Of a DNA stretch of 64,000 nt, positions 27,221 through 35,397 are shown one piece after another. The notes under the pieces were generated by a model. The model did no database searches and was not told the DNA's origin. It saw only the letters and a program-made list of their open reading frames with translations. The stretch comes from Synechococcus sp. WH 7803 (GTDB lineage: Bacteria > Cyanobacteriota > Cyanobacteriia > PCC-6307 > Cyanobiaceae): assembly GCA_000063505.1 (NCBI GenBank), contig CT971583.1, positions 1,953,918 to 2,017,917 of the forward strand. The letters are read 5' to 3'. Made by a program: the position numbers and the translations under genes. Every line of letters begins with the position of its first letter. Position 1 is the stretch's first letter.

Positions 27221-27312
27221 AGTGATCGATCGGATAGAGCCCGGACCAGAACTGACCATCAACGAGCGCATAGGCCGCAGAATGGATCGACAGCGTGCCG
27301 AGTGCGGCAGTG
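27221..27312 (+). pseudogene. Remnant of the 3' end of a second phospholipase D gene
   Basis: Codons here read (VIDRIEPGPELTINERIG then RRMDRQRAECGSG). They align without gaps to the tail of the phospholipase at 26363-26454 (EIDRMWRGAELGITKRM then RRKLERQRAKCGSG). Nucleotide identity is high in the last 30 bases (CAGCGTGCC.AGTGCGGCAGTGG). No HKD motif is present, so only the extreme C-terminus survives. It implies duplication and decay, or recombination, around the intervening gene. Confidence 0.65.
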
Positions 27313-27351
27313 GCAAACAATGCAGAGGATCAAACGTTCGCCGGCAAGGTC

Positions 27352-28047
27352 ATGCGGGCCCTGCGCCTTTTGATTCGGCGCAACTTCAGCGCCCGCGGCC
27401 TTTATCTGCGCTTTCTGGCAGGACGGATCACCTTTGTTGATGGCAGAGAGAACAACGCAAGAGCGATCGTCCTGCAGATTCCAGGTCAGACCGACCCCTG
27501 TTACAGCCCGTTCAACACAGGAATCGCCCGCAAGCTGTGCGCTGAGGGTTACACAGTGGTTCGCTGCGATTTCAGCGGTCAAAAGCTCAACCAAATGAAA
27601 CGCGAACTCACAGATCACCAGGTGGATGCTTTCTGCGAACAGCTCATTCAGCGCTGTCAGCGCTTGCGGCGGCGTCATCACCAACCACTGATCCTTGTCG
27701 GCAAATCACTGGGAGGAGCCATCGTGACCAAAGCGCTCGACAGAACAGGCGCAGCTGGCTGTGTGGTGCTCGGCTACCCATTCCACAAAGAGGGAAGCCA
27801 CTGGGACCGGCTTCGCCACCTCCAACACATCCGCAAGCCCGTGTTCATCATTCAGGGTGAGGACGACCGCTACGGCGGCAAGAACCTGGTCGCAGGACTG
27901 ACACTGTCCGATTCAATCGACATGGTGTGGATCGCTCAAGCCGAGCATGGCTTCAAACACCACATACCGGCTCTCAAAGACGAATTGGCAGGCGCTTGTC
28001 AGACGATCCTCAACGGATCCAATGGTCTGGAATCAGAGGCAGAATGA
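27352..28047 (+). CDS. Alpha/beta-hydrolase (KANL3/Tex30-like)
   Basis: 231 residues from the ATG at 27352; a GTG at 27295 would add residues that overlap the phospholipase remnant. The nucleophile elbow is VGKSLGGAI (GxSxG), the acid is likely in QGEDDRYGG, and the His in AEHGFKHH. This small hydrolase family is common in bacteria; the substrate is unknown. It is immediately followed by an overlapping small exported protein gene. Confidence 0.8.
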   Translation: MRALRLLIRRNFSARGLYLRFLAGRITFVDGRENNARAIVLQIPGQTDPCYSPFNTGIARKLCAEGYTVVRCDFSGQKLNQMKRELTDHQVDAFCEQLIQRCQRLRRRHHQPLILVGKSLGGAIVTKALDRTGAAGCVVLGYPFHKEGSHWDRLRHLQHIRKPVFIIQGEDDRYGGKNLVAGLTLSDSIDMVWIAQAEHGFKHHIPALKDELAGACQTILNGSNGLESEAE

Positions 28048-28447
28048 CGACCTCTTCCCTCACCTCGCCTTGCGCTTCCTGACTCTTCTGCTCAGCCTCG
28101 CGGTGTTGAGGGTGCCTGCCGCCCAAGCGAAGGTTGAGTATGTACCTCTGCCCACCAAAGACGAGCTGCGCTCGCTTCAACTGCAGGCCTACGCCTGCTC
28201 CAGGGAGAACGATGCGGATCTCTGCGAAGCAACCCGGAAGACAGCAGACCCCTTGATGGACCACCCCCGACTCCCCGCGGCCTGCAAAGACGCCGTGTGG
28301 GAGCTCATTCAGGCCTCCACCCCCGCCACACCGAACACCTTCCAGCGGCGCGACAGCATCGACAGGCCAGCACGTCGGCTCACGGTGGTCTGCGCCAAAC
28401 CGGTCAAACCCAAAAAGCAAGCCACCCCGGCTCCAGGCAAGGCCTGA
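28022..28447 (+). CDS. Small exported Cys-containing protein
   Basis: Up to 141 residues. A hydrophobic signal (LRFLTLLLSLAVLRVPAAQA) precedes a short soluble domain with four Cys (YACSRENDADLCEATRKTAD, LPAACKD, VVCAK) and a basic Lys/Pro tail. The start is uncertain: ATG 28022 overlaps the hydrolase 3' end, while TTG 28070 would give a compact signal peptide. No domain recognised. Confidence 0.55.
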   Translation: MVWNQRQNDDLFPHLALRFLTLLLSLAVLRVPAAQAKVEYVPLPTKDELRSLQLQAYACSRENDADLCEATRKTADPLMDHPRLPAACKDAVWELIQASTPATPNTFQRRDSIDRPARRLTVVCAKPVKPKKQATPAPGKA

Positions 28448-28453
28448 GGTCTC

Positions 28454-28693
28454 TTAAGACCAATCGAAACTGAAACGCTGACCGGGCAGAAGTCGAGAGA
28501 CTTCTGAACGCGCTTCATCCAGCAACTGCGCGCTGATCAGTGGGTGGCTCTTCAGATCTCGGATCAATTCGTTCATGTCATCACTCGTCAGCCCGTGGCT
28601 GGACACCATGGATTCCAGGCGCTTGCGGAATTCATCAAGCACTGCTTTTTGCTCCTCCGAGAGAGGTCCGGCATTCGGATGATCGATCTGCAT
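28454..28693 (-). CDS. Small helical hypothetical protein
   Basis: 79 residues starting MQIDHPNAGPLSEEQKAVLD. Predominantly helical with a DDMNELIRDLKSHPLISAQL segment and an aromatic C-terminus. No family recognised. It stands alone on the minus strand between two plus-strand genes, divergent from pgm. The longer open frame in this phase extends antisense through pgm and is not real. Confidence 0.6.
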   Translation of the reverse strand: MQIDHPNAGPLSEEQKAVLDEFRKRLESMVSSHGLTSDDMNELIRDLKSHPLISAQLLDEARSEVSRLLPGQRFSFDWS

Positions 28694-28804
28694 ACAACGC
28701 AACGTTCTCCCTTCCTTCAAAGGTAGCTGCAACAACTGGTTGTGCCGAACACCCCTAACGGCTTCAGACGTGTTTAGGTTCCCGTTGAATTGCTGTCTGA
28801 TGGG

Positions 28805-30463
28805 ATGACCGCATCCGCCTCGGCCGAACCGACGCACACCCTTGTGCGTCTGGACGCTCCCTTCACTGACCAGAAACCCGGCACGTCCGGACTGCGTAAG
28901 AGCAGCCGCCAGTTCGAACAGCCGCACTATCTGGAAAGCTTTGTTGAGGCAGTGTTCCGCACACTCCCTGGGGTTCAAGGCGGCACCCTGGTCCTGGGGG
29001 GCGACGGTCGCTACGGCAATGCCCGGGCCATCGACATCATTCTGCGCATGGGCGCAGCGCACGGTCTCAGCAAGGTGATTGTCACCACGGCTGGCATCCT
29101 CTCCACACCAGCAGCATCCAATCTGATCCGCAAGCGTCAGGCGATCGGTGGAATCATCCTCTCGGCCAGTCACAACCCAGGGGGAGCCGAAGGGGATTTC
29201 GGCGTGAAGGTGAACGGTGCCAACGGGGGGCCTACGCCTGCCTCTTTCACGGACGCCGTCTTCGAATGCACCAAGACACTCGAGCAGTACGCCATCGTCG
29301 AGGCGCGAACCCCCAGCCTCGATGCCCCTGGCAAGCATTCCATTGGCGCCATGGACGTGGAGGTCATCGATGGCGTGGATGATTTCGTGGAGTTGATGCA
29401 GGAGCTGTTCGATTTCGATCGGATCCGCGATCTGATCCGCAGTGACTTCCCCCTGGCCTTCGACGCCATGCATGCCGTGACCGGCCCCTATGCGCGACGT
29501 TTGCTGGAAGGTTTGCTCGGAGCACCAGCTGGAAGCGTGCGCCATGGCACGCCCCTCGAAAACTTTGGTGGTGGACACCCCGATCCCAACCTCACCTATG
29601 CCCACGAACTGGCTGAACTGCTCCTCGATGGGGACGAGTACCGCTTCGGCGCTGCTTGCGACGGTGATGGCGATCGCAACATGATCCTGGGCCAGCGCTG
29701 CTTTGTGAATCCAAGCGACAGCCTTGCGGTGCTCACCGCCAACGCCACGGTGGCTCCGGCCTATGCCAATGGCCTGGCCGGGGTGGCCCGTTCGATGCCC
29801 ACCAGCGCTGCGGTGGATGTGGTGGCCAAAGAGCTGGGGATTGACTGCTTCGAAACCCCAACTGGCTGGAAATTCTTTGGCAACCTGCTGGATGCCGGCA
29901 AAATCACACTGTGCGGTGAAGAGAGCTTCGGCACCGGCAGCAACCATGTGCGCGAAAAGGACGGCCTCTGGGCCGTGCTGTTCTGGCTGCAGATCTTGGC
30001 CGAGCGCCGCTGCAGCGTCGCTGACATCATGACCGAGCACTGGAAGCGCTTCGGACGCCACTACTACTCGCGTCACGACTATGAGGCTGTTGCCAGCGAA
30101 GCCGCCCACGGGCTTTACGACCGTCTCGAGAGCATGCTTCCAGACCTTGTTGGGCAAGCGTTTGCCGGGCGCACCATCAGCGCGGCCGACAACTTCAGCT
30201 ACACCGACCCCGTGGACGGGTCCGTGACCACGGGGCAGGGCCTGCGCATCCTGTTGGATGACGGCAGCCGAGTGGTGCTGCGTCTCTCGGGCACCGGCAC
30301 CAAAGGCGCCACGATCCGGATCTATCTCGAGAGCTACGTCCCCAGCAGCGGCGATCTCAACCAGGATCCCCAAACTGCCTTGGCAGGCATGATCACGGCC
30401 ATCAATGACCTCGCTGAACTAGAGCAGCGCACGGGCATGGACAAGCCCACGGTGATCACGTGA
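28805..30463 (+). CDS. pgm: Phosphoglucomutase (alpha-D-glucose phosphate-specific)
   Basis: 552 residues from the ATG at 28805. The active-site phosphoserine loop is ILSASHNPGG, the metal loop DGDGDRNMI, the sugar-binding loop GEESFGTGSNH, and the C-terminal phosphate-binding region RLSGTGTKGAT. It interconverts glucose-1-phosphate and glucose-6-phosphate for glycogen, sucrose and cell-wall synthesis. A strong terminator follows. Confidence 0.95.
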   Translation: MTASASAEPTHTLVRLDAPFTDQKPGTSGLRKSSRQFEQPHYLESFVEAVFRTLPGVQGGTLVLGGDGRYGNARAIDIILRMGAAHGLSKVIVTTAGILSTPAASNLIRKRQAIGGIILSASHNPGGAEGDFGVKVNGANGGPTPASFTDAVFECTKTLEQYAIVEARTPSLDAPGKHSIGAMDVEVIDGVDDFVELMQELFDFDRIRDLIRSDFPLAFDAMHAVTGPYARRLLEGLLGAPAGSVRHGTPLENFGGGHPDPNLTYAHELAELLLDGDEYRFGAACDGDGDRNMILGQRCFVNPSDSLAVLTANATVAPAYANGLAGVARSMPTSAAVDVVAKELGIDCFETPTGWKFFGNLLDAGKITLCGEESFGTGSNHVREKDGLWAVLFWLQILAERRCSVADIMTEHWKRFGRHYYSRHDYEAVASEAAHGLYDRLESMLPDLVGQAFAGRTISAADNFSYTDPVDGSVTTGQGLRILLDDGSRVVLRLSGTGTKGATIRIYLESYVPSSGDLNQDPQTALAGMITAINDLAELEQRTGMDKPTVIT

Positions 30464-30490
30464 TCCAACCTGCACCTCGCAGTAGCCAGA

Positions 30491-30516
30491 AAGCCTCCCC
30501 AAAGGGGGGCTTTTTT
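30491..30516 (+). terminator. Rho-independent terminator after pgm
   Basis: GCCTCCCC, AAA, GGGGGGC then six T residues, about 28 bp after the pgm stop. It abuts the convergent small membrane gene ending at 30515. Confidence 0.88.
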
Positions 30517-30808
30517 ATTGGCGACGTCTGCGTTGCTTGTGGTGATACTCAGGCTCGGGCGAAGCCTCCTGAAGTTGGCGCATGCTCTCGATGGAGGAAC
30601 CGAACAGAGCCGCCGATGCCACCACCACGCCGTAGAGATAGGTGAGGCGATTGTTGGATAGATCCGCAGGGGTATGACGGATGAAGGTTTCGAGAAAAAA
30701 CGCCAACACAAGCCCGATCCCGGCACCGATGAATGCCGACCAGAGAACTTTGAATCCGTTGAATCCAGGTGGTTTTCCCGAATTCTGACCAGAAGGAGCC
30801 TGGGTCAT
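30515..30808 (-). CDS. Small membrane protein coupled to the RND efflux operon
   Basis: 97 residues. Two hydrophobic segments (about 20-40 and 58-72) are followed by a basic tail (HHKQRRRRQ). No family recognised. Its ATG overlaps the RND transporter stop (ATGA), so it is the third gene of the efflux operon. An accessory role to the pump is inference. Confidence 0.68.
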   Translation of the reverse strand: MTQAPSGQNSGKPPGFNGFKVLWSAFIGAGIGLVLAFFLETFIRHTPADLSNNRLTYLYGVVVASAALFGSSIESMRQLQEASPEPEYHHKQRRRRQ

Positions 30809-33800
30809 GAGCTGGCCCCTGCCTCAGACTGACCATCTGCCTCACCCAAAAGGCTCTTCATCACCACGTAAAAGACGGGAACAACGAACAGAGACAGCAC
30901 CGTGGCAATGAGCAGTCCGCCGAACACCACAGCGCCGAGCGATGTCTGACTGCGCGCACCAGCACCACTGGCAAACACCAGGGGGATGAAACCGAACAGC
31001 GATGAAATCGCCGTCATCAGAATCGGCCTGAGTCTGGATCCTGCGGCGAAACGGGCAGCATCCAGAGCATTGGCACCGGCCTGCATGCGCTGGTTGGCCA
31101 TATCCACAATGAGGATGCCATTGCCGGCTGCAAGCCCGATCAGCATCACCAGGCCTACCTGCGCGTACACATTGAGCACCTCACCCCGCAGCGCCAGAAA
31201 CACCAGGGCCCCGAGCATGGCCGTCGGAACCGTCATCAGGATGATCAGGGGATCTGAGTAGCTTTCATATTGCGCTGAGAGCACCAAATACACCGCCAGG
31301 ATGCCCAGGGCAAAGATCACCACCGCCAAAGCACCTGCTTTCACCTCTTCACGGGAAATACCGGTCCAGTCGAAACCGAGCCCCTGGGGATTCAGGGTTT
31401 CAAAGGTGCCTTTCATGGCCGTGATCGCCTGGCCTGAGCTCTTGCCAGCAGCTGGTGTGCCCTCAATTTTGATCGCCCGATACAGGTTGAAGTGAGGAAC
31501 AACTGTGGGACCCAGGGTTTCGCGAACCGTGAAGAACTCAGAGAGGGGAATCTGCTCGCCGCTCTGATCTTTCACATAGATCGCTGAAAGTTTTTCAGGT
31601 GTCGCCCGACTCTCCGCATCAGCCTGCACATAAACGCGGCGGACCTTGCCTTCCTGGAAGGTGTCGTTGACGTACAAGCCACCGAAATTCACGCTGAAGG
31701 TCTGCATCGCAGAGCCAAAATCAACATCAACGGCTGCCATGCGCTCACGATCGACCTTGATCTCGATCTGAGGAGACTCAGGAGCAAACAGGGTGTACAC
31801 CCTGTTGAGATCAGGGTCGGCATTGCCTGCCTGCACGAGGCGTCCGGCCGTCGCATAGAGATCAGCAAGGTTGTAGGCGCCACCGCTTTGATCCAACAAT
31901 TGGAACTCAAAGCCGCCTCCGGTTCCGTAGCCAGGAATGGCTGGAGGCTCGACAACGATGACCCGCGCACCATCAATCGAAGCAGCCAATTTCTGGTTGA
32001 GTCGCTCCACGATGGCACCCACGTTCTGGTCTCGTTCTTTGCGATCAGACCAGTTCTTTGTGCCAAAGAAAAACAGACCTTTGTTCGGGCTGTTTCCATC
32101 AAGGCTGGCGCCGCTGAACACGGATGCGGCTGTGATGTCTTTCTCCGTTCTCAACACGGCGGCCACCTTCTGGTTGATGGCTTCAGTCACCTGAGTGGAC
32201 ACACCTTCAGGAGCCTGGACAACGCCAATGGCATACCCCTGGTCCTCAATGGGTACGAAGCCGCCCGGGATCGCTCGGAACGCAACAGCTGTGAGCAGGA
32301 TGCCGACACCGAGAATTCCCATCACAAGCCGGCGTGATCCCAGAGCCCAGTTCAGAGCGGAGGAATAGCGGGCTTCCATCACCGCATAGAAACGATTGAA
32401 ATTGGCGAAGATCACCGGGGTGAACCAACCCAGCGTGAGGCCAAGGGCGGGATAGAGAATCACCGGAACAATCCGGCTCACCCCCACGAGCACCAACCCG
32501 GCGATGGCGCCACCAACCGTGAAGGGCAGAACCGCAGGTCGCTGCAGAAAACGAGAGAGGAGAAGTCCGACCAGAGCACCAACGAGGGTCGGAACCATCA
32601 CCAACGCCGCACCATCACCCACCACCAGAAGCCCGTAAAAGAATCCGATCACGGTTCCGGCGATGGCGTAAACCTTGCGGCCAGGATCCTTCGACTCCCG
32701 CGCCAGCAACAGGGCCGAGAGCATCGGCGAGAAGGTGAGGGCGTTAAAGGTGGAAATGGCGATCGAGAAAATCACCGTGGCCGCGAATTGCTTGTAAATC
32801 GTTCCTGTCGCGCCTGGGAAGAAGAGAACCGGCAGGAACACGGCAAACTTCACCAGAGAGGTGGCGATGATGGCTGAAAACAACTCATCCATCGTGGATT
32901 TAGCCGCTTCAAGGGCACTGAGTCCTTCAGACTTTTTCGTGGACGTGTCTTCAATCACCGTGATCGCGTCGTCAACGACGAGACCTGTTGCGAGCACAAG
33001 GCCGAAGAGGGTGAGCTGATTAAGCGAAAAACCAAAGGCCAAAACCAGCCCGAAGGTTCCAATCAATGCAACCGGAATTGCAATTCCGGGGACCAAGGTC
33101 GCTTTCCAATTCTGAAGAAACAGAAAGAGAATCAGCACCACCAGGATCACAGCATCGCGGAGGGAGTTCACGACTCCTTTGATCGATGCCGTGATGAAGT
33201 CAGTGTTGTCGTAGATCTTCTCCATCTTCATGCCGATCGGCATGGTCTTCTCGAATTCAGCAAGCACCTTCTTGACGCCGTCTGATACCTCGAGGGCGTT
33301 ACTGCCTGTGAGCTGATAAACAGCCAGACCCACCGATGGGACCCCCTGAAGATCCGTGGCACTCACCGCATAAGACTCACCGCCCAGCTGAACGCTGCCC
33401 ACGTCACGCAACCGCACCAAACCACCTTCATCGGCAGTTCGAACAATCATGTTTTCAAATTCTTCAACGCTGCGCAGGCGACCCTGAAGTTGAACAGTGA
33501 ATGTGAATTCCTGCCCTTTCGGCGACGGTTCGCCACCCACCTGTCCGGCTGGAACCAGACGATTCTGACTGCTGAGCTGATTAACCACATCGGTGGAGGT
33601 CAGCCCGTAGGTGGATAACTTGCTGGGATCGAGCCAGAGACGGAAGGCCAGTTTGCGGTTCCCGAAATAGGTGAGGTCGCCCACACCGGTCACACGCTTG
33701 ATCGAATCAGTGAGCTTGAGATCGAGAAGACCGCTGATGGTTTCCGCGCTGTAGAGAATCTCCTCTGGATTAGCGCTTCCGAAGTTGTAAACGAGCAGGA

Positions 33801-34212
33801 TGGAGTTGGATGCCTTGTTCACGGTGACCCCGGCCTTCCGCACCTCCTCGGGAAGCTGCGGTTCTGCCAGCGACACCCTGTTCTGCACGTTCACCTGATT
33901 GATGTCGCCATCGGTGCCACTGGCGAAGGCAACATCGATCGCGCTCACACCATCGGAAGAACTGTTGGATTTAATGAAATCCATGTTCTCCACACCGTTG
34001 ATCTGCTGCTCCAGAACGGTGGTGACCCCTTCTTCAACCGACACCGCGTCGGCACCGGTGTACGTCGCTCTCACCTTCACCGTGGGAGGAGCAATATCAG
34101 GAAGGTTCTCAATGGGCAGGATTGGAATGGCAATCAGGCCAACAATCACAATGAGAATGCTGCAGACCGTTGTCAGAACCGGTCGCGTAATGAAGTTATT
34201 GGATGCAGACAT
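30805..34212 (-). CDS. RND efflux transporter (AcrB/HAE-1 type) with enlarged central membrane region
   Basis: 1135 residues against about 1040 for AcrB. RND signatures include ENLPDIAPPTVKVRATYTGA, the proton-relay region GLVVDDAITVIED near 405, and DQGYAIGVVQAPEG. Twelve standard helices are expected. In addition, residues ~505-605, between helices 6 and 7, hold about four extra hydrophobic segments (for example LVGALVGLLLSRFL and FTVGGAIAGLVLVG). It exports hydrophobic or amphiphilic compounds with the fusion protein encoded 11 bp upstream. No outer-membrane factor gene is adjacent. Confidence 0.92.
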   Translation of the reverse strand: MSASNNFITRPVLTTVCSILIVIVGLIAIPILPIENLPDIAPPTVKVRATYTGADAVSVEEGVTTVLEQQINGVENMDFIKSNSSSDGVSAIDVAFASGTDGDINQVNVQNRVSLAEPQLPEEVRKAGVTVNKASNSILLVYNFGSANPEEILYSAETISGLLDLKLTDSIKRVTGVGDLTYFGNRKLAFRLWLDPSKLSTYGLTSTDVVNQLSSQNRLVPAGQVGGEPSPKGQEFTFTVQLQGRLRSVEEFENMIVRTADEGGLVRLRDVGSVQLGGESYAVSATDLQGVPSVGLAVYQLTGSNALEVSDGVKKVLAEFEKTMPIGMKMEKIYDNTDFITASIKGVVNSLRDAVILVVLILFLFLQNWKATLVPGIAIPVALIGTFGLVLAFGFSLNQLTLFGLVLATGLVVDDAITVIEDTSTKKSEGLSALEAAKSTMDELFSAIIATSLVKFAVFLPVLFFPGATGTIYKQFAATVIFSIAISTFNALTFSPMLSALLLARESKDPGRKVYAIAGTVIGFFYGLLVVGDGAALVMVPTLVGALVGLLLSRFLQRPAVLPFTVGGAIAGLVLVGVSRIVPVILYPALGLTLGWFTPVIFANFNRFYAVMEARYSSALNWALGSRRLVMGILGVGILLTAVAFRAIPGGFVPIEDQGYAIGVVQAPEGVSTQVTEAINQKVAAVLRTEKDITAASVFSGASLDGNSPNKGLFFFGTKNWSDRKERDQNVGAIVERLNQKLAASIDGARVIVVEPPAIPGYGTGGGFEFQLLDQSGGAYNLADLYATAGRLVQAGNADPDLNRVYTLFAPESPQIEIKVDRERMAAVDVDFGSAMQTFSVNFGGLYVNDTFQEGKVRRVYVQADAESRATPEKLSAIYVKDQSGEQIPLSEFFTVRETLGPTVVPHFNLYRAIKIEGTPAAGKSSGQAITAMKGTFETLNPQGLGFDWTGISREEVKAGALAVVIFALGILAVYLVLSAQYESYSDPLIILMTVPTAMLGALVFLALRGEVLNVYAQVGLVMLIGLAAGNGILIVDMANQRMQAGANALDAARFAAGSRLRPILMTAISSLFGFIPLVFASGAGARSQTSLGAVVFGGLLIATVLSLFVVPVFYVVMKSLLGEADGQSEAGASS

Positions 34213-34223
34213 GATTTAGACCC

Positions 34224-35330
34224 TCAGCCCTTCACCTTGACCGGCACACCGTGTCGCAAGCTCAGCAGGTTGCTGGTGATAACCTTCTGACCAAGTTTCA
34301 GACCCTTTGTGACGGGGTAACGGTTGTTCTGCAGAGACCCGAGGGTGACCGGAGTTTGCAACGCAAACAGTGTTGTGGAGGGAATTTTGCCGAGCTCGAT
34401 TCCTTTTTTGATCCGGGCAAGATCAGCTTTTCCAGGCTGGGCCTCGAGTTCCTTGAAGGTGCCAAGGCGAAACACGAAACTCTGACCGGATGATTGAGTC
34501 ACAGCGGCAAACGGCACGGAGGGCTGCTTGCGTTCCTCGAGCTGCAAACGCGTTCGCAGGCGCTGCCCATTACGCAATTTTCCGTCAGGGTTAGGGAACA
34601 CGGCGAGGGCCAGCAAGGCCTGGGTGTCTGAGGTGATGTTGGGATCCACCGAAAGCACGGTGCTCTCGGCGATCACCTCATCGCTGCCTGGACGACTGAG
34701 CAGCACGGGCAAACCAACCTTCACGCGGGTGGCAGAGGTGGAGGGAATTTCCACACGCGCCTCCAGCGTGTTGTTGCGGATCAACTTGGTGAATGGATCT
34801 CCAGAACGCACCACGTCGCCCACTTTCACGGAAACATCAGCCACGGTGCCGCCAATCGGCGATTGCAAGTTGCTGTAGGCAAGCGTCGCCTCCTGTGCCT
34901 GCACCTGCGCGCGGGAGGCGATGTAAATGGCTCGGCGCTGATCACGCTCAGAAGCAGGGGCTGCTCCCAGTGGAACAAGAAACTCGTAGCGCTTCAGCTC
35001 AAGCAGATCCTTCTGTTCCTGAGCCTTCGCCGAAGCCAGTCGCGCCTGCTCCTGGGCCTGATCCAGAACCATCAGCAGTTGCCCGGGCGCGACTTTGTCG
35101 CCTTGGGCGATCTTCAGCTCCAGAACCCTTCCCGTGGCCTGTGCTGCAAGCTGAACCAGATCGTTGGCCTCAAGCGTGCTCACCGTGTCGATGTCGTCGG
35201 TGAAGGACGCCTCCTTCACTGCAGCCTGCTGCACTTCGGGCAGGGGTCTCTGCGCCTCACCCTTTCCACCACAGGCACTGAGTGCAGTGGTAGTCAGTGC
35301 CAAGGCCAGGCAGGAAGTTAGCGCTCGCAC
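34224..35330 (-). CDS. RND efflux periplasmic adaptor (membrane fusion) lipoprotein
   Basis: 368 residues. The signal MRALTSCLALALTTTALSAC has a lipobox (LSAC). Next come a lipoyl/barrel-sandwich region (ATGRVLELKIAQGDKVAPGQ), a helical hairpin (LASAKAQEQKDLLELKRYE), and a second lipoyl half (QSPIGGTVADVSVKVGD). This is the AcrA/HlyD-type adaptor. It is first of a three-gene operon with the RND pump and the small membrane protein, and divergent from rarA. Confidence 0.92.
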   Translation of the reverse strand: MRALTSCLALALTTTALSACGGKGEAQRPLPEVQQAAVKEASFTDDIDTVSTLEANDLVQLAAQATGRVLELKIAQGDKVAPGQLLMVLDQAQEQARLASAKAQEQKDLLELKRYEFLVPLGAAPASERDQRRAIYIASRAQVQAQEATLAYSNLQSPIGGTVADVSVKVGDVVRSGDPFTKLIRNNTLEARVEIPSTSATRVKVGLPVLLSRPGSDEVIAESTVLSVDPNITSDTQALLALAVFPNPDGKLRNGQRLRTRLQLEERKQPSVPFAAVTQSSGQSFVFRLGTFKELEAQPGKADLARIKKGIELGKIPSTTLFALQTPVTLGSLQNNRYPVTKGLKLGQKVITSNLLSLRHGVPVKVKG

Positions 35331-35397
35331 GGTTCAGATCCGGTCGGCCGCATTATGACCGCGAAAAAGGAAATAGCTGGGCCGTTTCGGGCAAGAA

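Noticed and set aside
28454-30373. A 639-codon minus-strand open frame
   Set aside because: It is antisense to pgm over most of its length. Only the last 79 codons, outside pgm, look protein-like.
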